Origin: Sphingomonas xanthus
GTDB lineage: Bacteria; Pseudomonadota; Alphaproteobacteria; Sphingomonadales; Sphingomonadaceae
NCBI RefSeq assembly: GCF_007998985.1
Contig: NZ_CP041659.1
Coordinates: 1,300,001-1,364,000, forward strand
DNA: 64,000 nt
Direction of reading: 5' to 3'
The notes below the pieces were generated by a model. It ran no database searches and was not told the DNA's origin. It worked only from the letters and a program-made list of their open reading frames with translations. Below, in pieces: positions 16,844-24,945 of this stretch. Every line of letters begins with the position of its first letter. The first letter of the stretch is position 1. The translations under genes and the position numbers were made by a program.

Positions 16844-17716
16844 TCAATCGAGATCGGCGGCGCTGTGCCGTTCGGTGATGAAATCCGGGTGCCGTTCGGT
16901 CGGCCGGCGGTTGACGCGTCGGCCGCGCTGGACCGCGGAACGGGCCGCCACCTCCTCGACCCAGCGCATCACGTGACGATATTGGTCGGTGCCCAGAAAT
17001 GTCGCGGCTTCACCATAGGCTTCGCCCAGCGTGACGGCGCCATACCAGGGCCAGATGGCAATATCGGCGATGCTATAATCGTTGCCGGCGATGAACCGCC
17101 GGTCGGCAAGCAGCCGGTCGAGCACATCATACTGTCGCTTCACCTCCATCGCATAACGGTCGATCGCATATTCGATCTTCACCGGGGCATAGGCGTAGAA
17201 GTGGCCGAAACCGCCACCGAGAAAGGGGGCGGATCCCATTTGCCAGAACAGCCAGTTGAGCGCCTCGGTTCGCTCCGCCGGATCGGTGGGCAGGAACGCC
17301 CCGAACTTTTCGGCAAGGTAAAACAGGATCGAGCCGCTCTCGAATATGCGGCGCGAATCGGCAGCATCGCTCCGGTCGAGCAGCACCGGGATCTTCGAAT
17401 TCGGGTTGAGTTCGACAAAGCCTGATCCGAACTGGTCACCTTCGCCGATATCGATCATCCAGGCGTCATATTCCGCGCCTTCATGACCCGAAGCCAGCAG
17501 CTCCTCCAGCATGATGCTGACCTTCACCCCGTTGGGCGTTCCAAGCGAATAGAGCTGCAGCGGATGTTTGCCGACCGGTAGCTCCCTGTCGTGCGTCGCC
17601 CCGGCGATGGGCCGGTTGATATTGGCAAATTGTCCGCCGCTTGGCCGCTCCCATTTCCATTGTTTTGGCACGACATATTCAGGAGGAAGCGATGGGATGG
17701 CGGGCGCGTCGGCCAT
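16844..17716 (-). CDS. yghU: Glutathione S-transferase, YghU type
   Basis: 290 aa. It has a long N-terminal extension of about 50 residues, the thioredoxin-like domain (LYSLGTPNGVKVSIMLEEL, about 54-72; NPNSKIPVL, about 103-111; ES-S at about 126-128), then the all-helical C-terminal domain. The TPNGxKV sequence, where Thr/Asn replace the Cys or Ser of other classes, and the extension are marks of YghU/YfcG-type disulfide-bond reductases, which use glutathione or its disulfide. It is the last gene of the DUF808-crcB-GST run, about 64 nt after crcB. Confidence 0.88.
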   Translation of the reverse strand: MADAPAIPSLPPEYVVPKQWKWERPSGGQFANINRPIAGATHDRELPVGKHPLQLYSLGTPNGVKVSIMLEELLASGHEGAEYDAWMIDIGEGDQFGSGFVELNPNSKIPVLLDRSDAADSRRIFESGSILFYLAEKFGAFLPTDPAERTEALNWLFWQMGSAPFLGGGFGHFYAYAPVKIEYAIDRYAMEVKRQYDVLDRLLADRRFIAGNDYSIADIAIWPWYGAVTLGEAYGEAATFLGTDQYRHVMRWVEEVAARSAVQRGRRVNRRPTERHPDFITERHSAADLD

Positions 17717-17780
17717 GAACGGTTAGCTCCTTCAAAGCGGTCTGCAGGACATGGGGCCGAAGCCCATTGCCCGCAAGGCG

Positions 17781-18149
17781 TTAGGCCAGCCTGCTGGCGA
17801 GAAGGCCAATGGCGGCGGCGAGGAGCGACAGGACCAAGCTTGCCGCGACATAGAACAGGGCGTGGAGCGGCGAGCCCCGCTCCCACAGCGCCAACGCATC
17901 GAGGCTGAAGGCCGAAAAAGTGGTGAAGCCGCCAAGGAAGCCGACGATCAGGAAAAGGCGCAGGTTCTGACCGGCCTCCTGGACCCCGAACAGGCCCGCC
18001 AGCAGGCCGATCGCAAAACAGCCCGAGACGTTCACCGCAATCGTCCACCAAGGAAAGCCGGGGCCAAGCAGCGCTAGCCCGGCCCGACCCATCCCATGCC
18101 GCGCCATCGCGCCCAGCCCGCCGCCGACGAAGACCAGCAGCCAGTGCAT
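17781..18149 (-). CDS. crcB: Fluoride exporter CrcB/FluC
   Basis: 122 aa with four hydrophobic helices. Family signatures are GGGLGAMARHG near the N-terminus, the NVSGCFAIGLL helix (about 39-49) with the pore Asn, and GFLGGFTTFSAFS (about 69-81), which holds the Phe and Ser/Thr residues of the fluoride path. It exports fluoride as a dual-topology dimer in the inner membrane. It starts 3 nt after the DUF808 stop, so the two are cotranscribed. No fluoride riboswitch was recognised upstream of the operon. Confidence 0.92.
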   Translation of the reverse strand: MHWLLVFVGGGLGAMARHGMGRAGLALLGPGFPWWTIAVNVSGCFAIGLLAGLFGVQEAGQNLRLFLIVGFLGGFTTFSAFSLDALALWERGSPLHALFYVAASLVLSLLAAAIGLLASRLA

Positions 18150-18152
18150 CGC

Positions 18153-19106
18153 TCAGGCGATCGCCGGCTTGGGCTTGTGGAATTGCTTGACGACCAAGAC
18201 GACCAGCCCGCCGATGATCGCGCCCGCAATCGAGGCGCCGATGGCGTTGGCGATCCACTCGACCGTCGCGCCGAACCCGCCGCCGCCGACGGCTTCCCCA
18301 ATCGCATGCGCCGCGCCGTGAATGGCGTGGGGGACGGCTTCCATGATGTGGAGTTCCTCGAGGCCATGGAGCAAGATTCCACCGCCAACCCACAGCATCG
18401 CCGCCGTTCCGATCACCGACAATGCCTTCAGCAGCCGAGGCACCATCCGCACCAGGCCGGACCCTAGCGCACGGGAGGCTCCGTTCGGCTGCTCGGCAAG
18501 GTGGAGGCCGATATCGTCCAGCTTCACGATCAGCCCGACAGCGCCATAGACCGCGACTGTGATCGCGAGGCCGACTAGTGCCAGCGCCGCCGCCTGCTGG
18601 ACTAAGCCCATGCCGTTCAATTCGTTGAGCGCGATGGCCATGATCTCCGCCGACAGGATGAAGTCGGTGCGGATCGCGCCGGATGTCTGCCGCTCCTCCA
18701 GTTCCTCGGGCGTATCGGCCTGAAGCAGCTCCTCGACGGCATGCTGGTCGTGGGCGATCGCCTCGAGAATCTTCTCGGTCGCCTCGAAGGCGAGATAGGC
18801 GCCGCCGGCCATCAGGATCGGAGTGATCAGGAAGGGCGCGAACGCCGATAGGGCCAGGGCTGCCGGAAGCAGGAAGAACAGCTTGTTCTTGATGCTGCCC
18901 TTGGCGATTTTCCAGATGATCGGAAGCTCGCGGTCGGGCGACAAGCCGGTGACGTAGCGCGGCGTTACGGCTGTGTCATCGATCACCACGCCCGCCGACT
19001 TGGTCCCGGCCTTCATCGTCGCCGCACCGATGTCGTCGATGCTTGTGGCGGCGAGCTTGGCAATCACGGAAACGTCGTCGAGCAAAGCAATCAAGCCGGA
19101 CGGCAT
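18153..19106 (-). CDS. DUF808 (YedI-like) membrane protein
   Basis: 317 aa. The start is set by a GGAGGAAG ribosome site 4 nt before ATG and by the family N-terminus MPSGLIALLDD; the frame is open upstream but crosses the promoter zone. The protein has the family's DDTAVTPRYV segment (about 45-54), ERELPIIWKI-like stretch, and several hydrophobic helices, ending in a Gly-rich pair. Members are inner-membrane proteins of unknown function, sometimes described as putative transporters. It heads the operon with crcB and diverges from serS with 85 nt between the starts. Confidence 0.87.
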   Translation of the reverse strand: MPSGLIALLDDVSVIAKLAATSIDDIGAATMKAGTKSAGVVIDDTAVTPRYVTGLSPDRELPIIWKIAKGSIKNKLFFLLPAALALSAFAPFLITPILMAGGAYLAFEATEKILEAIAHDQHAVEELLQADTPEELEERQTSGAIRTDFILSAEIMAIALNELNGMGLVQQAAALALVGLAITVAVYGAVGLIVKLDDIGLHLAEQPNGASRALGSGLVRMVPRLLKALSVIGTAAMLWVGGGILLHGLEELHIMEAVPHAIHGAAHAIGEAVGGGGFGATVEWIANAIGASIAGAIIGGLVVLVVKQFHKPKPAIA

Positions 19107-19191
19107 AGACTTCCTCCCAAAGTGGTCGCGAAGCGTTAGCCGTGGTTTCGAGGCCTTGCCAGCGCCTATGTTTTTGCCCCACTGCGCGCCC

Positions 19192-20454
19192 ATGTTAGGA
19201 ATGGATTTTATCAAGGCTAACCGGCCGACGGTCGAACGGGCGATCCGCGACAAGGGCGTTACGCTCGACCTCGATGCGTTGCTTGCGCTCGACGGCGATG
19301 CCCGGGCGCTCAAGACCGAGATCGACAATCTGCGCGCCAGCCGCAACGCGATCAGCGCCAGGTTCAAAGATGCCCGGCCAGAGGAGAAAGCCGCGCTCGG
19401 AGCGGAGGCCAAGGCTGCCGGGGCCAAGGCGTCGGAGCTGGAAGCGCAGCTCGGCGCGAAGGAGACCGAACTCAAGCAGCTGATGCTCAAGCTTCCCGGC
19501 ATTCCCTGGGACGGCGCGCCGGTCGGGCCGGACGAAAGCTTCAACACGGTCATCCGTTCCGAAGGCGCGGTACCGAAGTTCGACTTCGAACCGCTCGATC
19601 ATGTGGCACTGATCGAAAAGAATGAATGGGCCGACCTCAGCCGCATCGTCCAGGTGTCGGGCAGCCGCACCTACTGCCTCAAGGGGCGGTTGGCGTTGCT
19701 CGAAACCAAATTGATGGGCTGGGCGCTCGACCGCATCGCCGCGGCGGGTTTCACCCCCATCACCGTTCCGGCGATCGCCCGCGAACAGGCGTTCCTCAAC
19801 CAGGGCCAGTTTCCCGGCCATGTCGAGGAAACCTATGCGCTGCCCAACGACGACGCCTTCCTCGCGGGCACCGCGGAGGTGGCGCTGACTTCGCTCCATT
19901 CGGGCGAGATCGTCGATGGGGCAAAGCTGCCGATCCTTTATGCCGGCTATTCCCCTTGCTTCCGCCGCGAAGCGGGAAGCGCGGGCAAGGACGTACGCGG
20001 CCTGCTACGCGTCCACCAGTTCCTGAAGGTAGAACAATGGGTTATGTGCGAGGCCGATGAGGAAATGTCGGCCGAATGGCATGCGACCCTGCTTCGCCTT
20101 GCCGAGGACATGCTTCAGGCGATGGAAATTCCCTACCAGGTGATCGAGACGTCGACCGGTGACATGGGGCTCGGCAAATATCGCATGAACGATATCGAAA
20201 GCTGGGTGCCGAGCCTCGACAAATATCGCGAGACGCATAGCTGCTCGACCCTGCACGATTGGCAGGCGCGGCGCGCGAACCTCCGTTACCGCGACGCCGA
20301 GGGTAAGGTACGCTTTGCCCATACGCTCAACAACACCGCGCTGGCTTCGCCCCGGATCCTCGTGCCCCTGCTGGAAAACCATCAGACCGCCGATGGGCGG
20401 GTGAGGTTGCCGGCGGCGTTGCGTGACCTGATGGGCGGGGACGAATATCTCTAG
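19192..20454 (+). CDS. serS: Seryl-tRNA synthetase
   Basis: 420 aa class II synthetase that charges tRNA-Ser. The start was chosen because MLGMDFIKAN aligns with the MLDIKFIREN opening common in SerRS; a second ATG lies three codons later. Residues about 30-100 form the tRNA-binding coiled-coil arm. The catalytic domain has motif 2 (GYSPCFRREAGSAGKDVRGLLRVHQF, about 252-277, split by the loop) and motif 3 near the end (NNTALASPRIL). The C-terminus MGGDEYL is normal. No good Shine-Dalgarno sequence is visible, so the mRNA may have a very short leader. Confidence 0.95.
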   Translation: MLGMDFIKANRPTVERAIRDKGVTLDLDALLALDGDARALKTEIDNLRASRNAISARFKDARPEEKAALGAEAKAAGAKASELEAQLGAKETELKQLMLKLPGIPWDGAPVGPDESFNTVIRSEGAVPKFDFEPLDHVALIEKNEWADLSRIVQVSGSRTYCLKGRLALLETKLMGWALDRIAAAGFTPITVPAIAREQAFLNQGQFPGHVEETYALPNDDAFLAGTAEVALTSLHSGEIVDGAKLPILYAGYSPCFRREAGSAGKDVRGLLRVHQFLKVEQWVMCEADEEMSAEWHATLLRLAEDMLQAMEIPYQVIETSTGDMGLGKYRMNDIESWVPSLDKYRETHSCSTLHDWQARRANLRYRDAEGKVRFAHTLNNTALASPRILVPLLENHQTADGRVRLPAALRDLMGGDEYL

Positions 20455-20518
20455 GTCCGACGAAATCCCGCCGGCTGCCTGGCGGCGATTTTACGAGGCG
20501 GCCTGGCTGCTTCCCCGC

Positions 20519-21139
20519 ATGGCGACCGGCTTCGGCCACCTCGGCCCGCGCGGCCCGGAAACGGGGCCCAGGGCGCTGGTCATCCCCGGCTTCCTCGCCA
20601 CCGACCGGACGACGATGGAGCTGCGCCGGGCGCTGGCCGAAGGCGGCTGGCACACGCATGCCTGGGCCCAGGGCTGGAACCTCGGCGCAAGAGCAGACAC
20701 GGTCGAAAGGATCACCGCGCGGATTGACGAGGTCGCCGGCGGCGAATCGATCCTGCTGGTCGGCTGGAGCCTCGGCGGCGTATTTGCCCGCGAAGTCGCG
20801 CGACGCCATCCCGACAAGGTCCGGGCGGTCGCAAGCCTTGGAAGCCCCTTTTCGGGCGATCCGCATTGGAACAATGTCTGGCGGCTCTACGAATGGGTCG
20901 CGGGCCATCCGGTCGACAATCCGCCGATCCCAAGGGTAACCGACAAGCCGCCGGTGCCGACTATCGCCTTCTGGAGCCGCGCCGACGGGATCGTCGCACC
21001 GGCCGCCGCGCGGGGACTGGAGGCCGAAAGCGATCGATCTGTCGAAATGCATTGCAGTCATATGGCCTTCGGGGTCAGCCGGGCGACCGCCCGGCAGGTG
21101 GTGCGCGAAATCGACAGCTTCCTGAAATCGCTCGGATAA
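20519..21139 (+). CDS. Alpha/beta hydrolase, first of a tandem pair, start unclear
   Basis: 206 aa from the first ATG. It has the nucleophile elbow GWSLGG, a DGIVAP acid strand and a CSHMAFG His, so the Ser-Asp-His triad is complete. It is closely similar along its length to the next gene. The similarity continues about 20 codons upstream of the ATG (IPPAAWRRFYEAAWLLPRM against the neighbour's APSAWHRLREVAWHFPRM), but that frame, open back to 20432, has no ATG, GTG or TTG. The 5' end was probably lost or is started at an unusual codon, perhaps by coupling to serS, whose stop lies inside it. Substrate unknown; a lipase/esterase-type role is likely. Confidence 0.75.
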   Translation: MATGFGHLGPRGPETGPRALVIPGFLATDRTTMELRRALAEGGWHTHAWAQGWNLGARADTVERITARIDEVAGGESILLVGWSLGGVFAREVARRHPDKVRAVASLGSPFSGDPHWNNVWRLYEWVAGHPVDNPPIPRVTDKPPVPTIAFWSRADGIVAPAAARGLEAESDRSVEMHCSHMAFGVSRATARQVVREIDSFLKSLG

Positions 21140-21188
21140 TCGGCGCTTGATTCTTGTTCCGGTAACGAATTGATCCCATGTTGAAGAG

Positions 21189-21932
21189 ATGAAGTGGGAC
21201 CGTTACCCGCTTGCGCCCATCCCGGGCCGCCGCAGCGCCGACGACCTTGCGCCGTCGGCCTGGCATCGCTTGCGCGAAGTCGCTTGGCATTTTCCGCGCA
21301 TGTTGAGCGGGCTTGGCCCGTTGGGCCCGCGCGGGCCGGAGGATGGGCCGCCGGCGCTGGTAATCCCCGGGTTCCTCGCGACCGACCGCACGACGATGGA
21401 GTTGCGTCGAGCATTGGCTCGGGCTGGCTGGCGGTCGCACCCCTGGCTTTTGGGCATCAATACCGGCGCCAAGGCGAATACTATGGAGCTGCTGGCCGAC
21501 CGACTGCGCGCGCTTCATGAGGAGCATGGGCGCAAGGTACTGCTGGTCGGGTGGAGCCTGGGCGGGATGTTCGCTCGGGAAATCGCCTGCCGCGAGCCGG
21601 AACGGGTGCGCGCGGTGGTGACGCTCGGAAGCCCGTTCAGCGGCGATCTCAAGACTAACACCAATGTCCGGGAAATCTATGAATGGATCGCGGGGCATGA
21701 CGTCGATGCCCCGCCGTTCGAGCATTATCGCTGCAAGCCCCAAGTGCCGACCTTGGCGCTATGGTCGCGCAAGGACGGCATCGTCGCCCCCGCGGCTGCG
21801 CGCGGCCGCGCCCATGAAGTCGACAAGGCGGTCGAAATCGACACCCGCCACATGGGGTTTGCCGTCTATCGGCCGGCGCTGAGCGCGGTGGTAAGGGAGA
21901 TTACGCAGTTTCTCAATGAGCATGAGGCCTGA
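21189..21932 (+). CDS. Alpha/beta hydrolase, second of a tandem pair
   Basis: 247 aa, starting at ATG with GAAGAG just before it. It is the complete copy of the pair: a 40-residue N-terminal segment, IPGFLATDRTTMELR, the nucleophile elbow GWSLGG (about residue 119), the acid strand DGIVAP (about 198) and RHMGFA with the catalytic His (about 223). It resembles a group of sphingomonad hydrolases annotated only as alpha/beta hydrolase. No signal peptide. It lies 49 nt after its paralogue and converges on lepA. Confidence 0.82.
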   Translation: MKWDRYPLAPIPGRRSADDLAPSAWHRLREVAWHFPRMLSGLGPLGPRGPEDGPPALVIPGFLATDRTTMELRRALARAGWRSHPWLLGINTGAKANTMELLADRLRALHEEHGRKVLLVGWSLGGMFAREIACREPERVRAVVTLGSPFSGDLKTNTNVREIYEWIAGHDVDAPPFEHYRCKPQVPTLALWSRKDGIVAPAAARGRAHEVDKAVEIDTRHMGFAVYRPALSAVVREITQFLNEHEA

Positions 21933-22028
21933 CGCCGGGAAGGGTTGGGCCAGGCGAGCTTCGCGAACGGACGAGACCGGATTCCGGAACCGGCAATCTT
22001 CCAACGGCGCTAGCGAGCCGCCGGAACC

Positions 22029-23855
22029 TTAGCCTTCGTCCCCCATCCTCAGCGCGGCAATAAACGCCTCCTGCGGGATGCTGACGGAGCCATATTCCCG
22101 CATCTTCGCCTTCCCCTTTTTCTGCTTGTCGAGCAGTTTGCGCTTCCGGGTCGCGTCACCGCCGTAGCATTTGGCGGTGACGTCCTTGCGCATCGCGCTG
22201 ATCGTTTCGCGGGCGATGACCTTGCCGCCGATTGCCGCCTGGATTGGAATCTTGAACAGGTGGCGGGGGATGAGGTCTTTCAGCCGCTCGCACATGCCGC
22301 GGCCGCGGGCTTCGGCCGTGCCGCGGTGGACGATCATGCTCAGCGCGTCGACCGGCTCCTCGTTGACGAGGATGCTCATCTTGACGAGGTCGCCCTCGCG
22401 GTGGCCGACCTGCGCATAGTCGAAACTGGCATAGCCCTTCGAAATGCTCTTCAGCCGGTCATAGAAGTCGAACACCACCTCGTTGAGCGGAAGCTCGTAT
22501 TTGAGCTGCGCGCGGCCGCCGACATAGGTGAGTTCCTTCTGGATTCCGCGCCGGTCCTGGCACAGCTTGAGGATTCCGCCGAGATATTCGTCTGGGGTAT
22601 AGATGGTCGCTTCGATCCACGGTTCTTCGATGCTCTCGATACGGTTGGGATCCGGCATGTCGGCCGGGTTGTGCAACTCGATCGTCTTGGCTTCCTCATT
22701 CTTCGAATGCGACAGGTGCATCTTGTAGACCACCGAAGGCGCGGTGGTGATGAGGTCGAGGTCATATTCCCGGGTCAGCCGCTCCTGGATGATTTCCAGG
22801 TGAAGGAGACCGAGAAAGCCGCAGCGGAAACCAAAGCCCAGCGCCGCGCTGGTTTCCATCTCGAAACTGAAAGAGGCGTCGTTGAGGCGAAGCTTGTAAA
22901 GGCTGTCGCGAAGCTTCTCGAACTCCGCCGCGTCGGTCGGGAACAGTCCGCAGAAGACCACCGGCTGGACTTCCTTGAAGCCGGGCAGCGCGGCCGCGGC
23001 GGGCCGCTTGGCGTCGGTGATGGTGTCACCGACGCGGGCCTCGCTGATTTCCTTGATCTGCGCGGTGATGAAACCGATCTCGCCCGGGCCCAGGTCGTTC
23101 AACTGTTCGATCTTCGGGGTCATGCACCCGACCCGGTCGACGAGGTGGGTGGTGCCGGCCTGCATGAACTTGATTTGCTGGCCCTTTTTCAGCACGCCTT
23201 CCATCACCCGGACCAGCACGACGACGCCGAGGTAGGGGTCGTACCAGCTGTCCACCAGCATCGCCTTCAGCGGTGCCGAGGCGTCGCCCTTGGGCGCCGG
23301 GACCTTGTCGACGATCGCCTGCAAAATCTCGTCGATGCCGATGCCCGACTTGGCCGAGGCGAGCACCGCGTCGGAGGCATCGAGGCCGATGATGTCCTCG
23401 ATCTCGTGGCGGACCTTTTCGGGTTCGGCCGCGGGCAGGTCGATCTTGTTGATGACCGGGACAATCTCATGATCATATTCGATCGACTGATAGACGTTGG
23501 CGAGCGTCTGCGCCTCGACCCCCTGCGCCGCGTCGACCACCAGCAGCGCCCCTTCGCAGGCGGCGAGGCTGCGGCTCACCTCATAGGCGAAGTCGACATG
23601 GCCCGGCGTATCCATCAGGTTGAGCGTGTAGGTCTGGCCGTCCGCGGCCTTCCATTTGAGTCGCACGGTCTGCGCCTTGATGGTGATTCCGCGCTCCTGC
23701 TCGATCTCCATATTGTCCAGCATCTGGCCATGGGTCATCTCGCGGTCGGTGAGACCGCCGGTGCGCTGGATCAACCGGTCGGCAAGGGTCGACTTGCCAT
23801 GGTCGATATGCGCGATGATCGAAAAATTTCGAATGAGATTCAATGGGTTGGGCAC
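22029..23855 (-). CDS. lepA: Elongation factor 4
   Basis: 608 aa from a GTG start, about the usual 600. It is a ribosome-associated GTPase that back-translocates or remodels stalled ribosomes. Seen: P-loop [10 protein letters not shown] (about residues 15-24), switch [10 protein letters not shown] (about 82-89) and NKIDLP (about 136-141), then EF-G-like domains II, III and V, and the LepA-specific C-terminal domain with [22 protein letters not shown]. It stands alone, convergent with the hydrolase genes and divergent from the CsgG-like gene. Confidence 0.96.
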   Translation of the reverse strand: MPNPLNLIRNFSIIAHIDHGKSTLADRLIQRTGGLTDREMTHGQMLDNMEIEQERGITIKAQTVRLKWKAADGQTYTLNLMDTPGHVDFAYEVSRSLAACEGALLVVDAAQGVEAQTLANVYQSIEYDHEIVPVINKIDLPAAEPEKVRHEIEDIIGLDASDAVLASAKSGIGIDEILQAIVDKVPAPKGDASAPLKAMLVDSWYDPYLGVVVLVRVMEGVLKKGQQIKFMQAGTTHLVDRVGCMTPKIEQLNDLGPGEIGFITAQIKEISEARVGDTITDAKRPAAAALPGFKEVQPVVFCGLFPTDAAEFEKLRDSLYKLRLNDASFSFEMETSAALGFGFRCGFLGLLHLEIIQERLTREYDLDLITTAPSVVYKMHLSHSKNEEAKTIELHNPADMPDPNRIESIEEPWIEATIYTPDEYLGGILKLCQDRRGIQKELTYVGGRAQLKYELPLNEVVFDFYDRLKSISKGYASFDYAQVGHREGDLVKMSILVNEEPVDALSMIVHRGTAEARGRGMCERLKDLIPRHLFKIPIQAAIGGKVIARETISAMRKDVTAKCYGGDATRKRKLLDKQKKGKAKMREYGSVSIPQEAFIAALRMGDEG

Positions 23856-24026
23856 GTGATGGGGCTCGGAATAAAGGGATTGAGCGGCGGCCTAGCAGAG
23901 CGCGGGGCTTTGGGCCAGTGGCGCGCCCCGGCGTCGACGAACCGGCTCCAGCTTCCGACGGGAGCGCTCGCATCGCGCGACGCAAGCTGTTACGGGGCTG
24001 CCACGATTAATTAATGGGGGTAGCCA

Positions 24027-24809
24027 ATGCTTCGTCTATCAATCCTGCTGCTGGCATCGGCGTCGCTCGCTGTTCCGGCCCATGCGCAGACCAGCAACAC
24101 CAAGCCCAGCCAATCGCGCAACATGCAGAGCAACGCGACTCAGCAAATCCCGCAATGCGCGCGCCCGCTCGGCGTGCTGGCGATCGTCGAGCCCGAAACG
24201 CAATGGTGGCGCGAGCTCAGCCTCGGCAGCCCGGAAGCGGTGATCAAGGTGTTTGTCCAGCAGTCGCGCTGCTTCACGATCGTCAACCGCGGCCGGTCGA
24301 TGCAGAGCCGGGCGATGGAACGCGCGCTGGCGGACCAAGGCGAGCTCCAGAAGGGCTCCAACCTCGGTAAGGGCCAGGTCAAGGCCGCCGATTATTTCCT
24401 TGAACCGAACATCGTCACCGCCAACCGCAATTCGGGCGGCGGCGGCGTCGGCGCCGCGGCCGGTGCGCTGGGCGGCTTGTTCGGCGGCGCCGGCCGTTTC
24501 GTCGGCGGCATCGCCGGCGGCATCAACGTCAAGAAGGGCGAGGCCAGCGTCACTCTTTCGGTGGTCGACGCCCGCACGACCGAGGAAATGGTCGTCGAAG
24601 GCTATGCCCGCAAGAAGGACATCAGCTGGGGCGCCGGTGGGGCCGGCGGCTGGTGGAGCGGGTTCGCCGCGGCCGGCGCGTCGGGATATCAGAATACCGA
24701 GATCGGCCAGGTCATCGTGCTGGCTTATCTCGATGCCTATACCAAGCTGGTCAGCCAGCTCGGCGGCCTTCCAGAAAATGCCTCGGCGGCGGCCCCGCAA
24801 GCAAGGTGA
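24027..24809 (+). CDS. CsgG/HfaB-like secreted protein
   Basis: 260 aa with signal peptide MLRLSILLLASASLAVPAHA (no lipobox). The mature part follows the CsgG/HfaB plan: a strand with GVLAIVEP, a CFTIVNRG element (about 91-98), a Gly-rich stretch (about 135-170) where CsgG has its membrane hairpins, and a VVDARTTE strand (about 181-188) before a closing helix. In the curli system CsgG forms an outer-membrane pore and is a lipoprotein; the lack of a lipobox Cys and of csgA/B/E/F genes nearby argues for a different role, perhaps a periplasmic complex. A hairpin follows the gene. Confidence 0.72.
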   Translation: MLRLSILLLASASLAVPAHAQTSNTKPSQSRNMQSNATQQIPQCARPLGVLAIVEPETQWWRELSLGSPEAVIKVFVQQSRCFTIVNRGRSMQSRAMERALADQGELQKGSNLGKGQVKAADYFLEPNIVTANRNSGGGGVGAAAGALGGLFGGAGRFVGGIAGGINVKKGEASVTLSVVDARTTEEMVVEGYARKKDISWGAGGAGGWWSGFAAAGASGYQNTEIGQVIVLAYLDAYTKLVSQLGGLPENASAAAPQAR

Positions 24810-24825
24810 GCCGGACATGAACAGT

Positions 24826-24852
24826 GCGCGGCGGACTCTGTTTCCGCCGCGC
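24826..24852. terminator. GC-rich hairpin after the CsgG-like gene
   Basis: A perfect 10-bp stem, GCGCGGCGGA paired with TCCGCCGCGC around a 7-nt loop, lies 17 nt after the CsgG-like stop. There is no clear run of T after it, so it may be a weak intrinsic terminator or a transcript-end stabiliser. Confidence 0.45.
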
Positions 24853-24945
24853 CGTTCGTCGACCCTAACCCGCCGTTGGCAGAAGGCGATTGCATCGCGT
24901 CAGAGTCGCTTTAGGGTTCCCCGCTGATCATTGGGGAGCTTTTTC

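Noticed and set aside
17717..17780. A fluoride riboswitch associated with crcB
   Set aside because: It would be upstream of the operon (19.1 kb), and no riboswitch-like conserved pseudoknot was recognised there or between the genes.
18973..19191. Upstream extension of serS to 18973
   Set aside because: It runs through the divergent DUF808 gene and its ribosome site; SerRS proteins begin at the MLGMDFI position.
22260..24014. 584-codon open frame on the plus strand across lepA
   Set aside because: Antisense to a universally conserved gene; composition mirrors the lepA codons (high GC at third position) and it has no recognisable domain.
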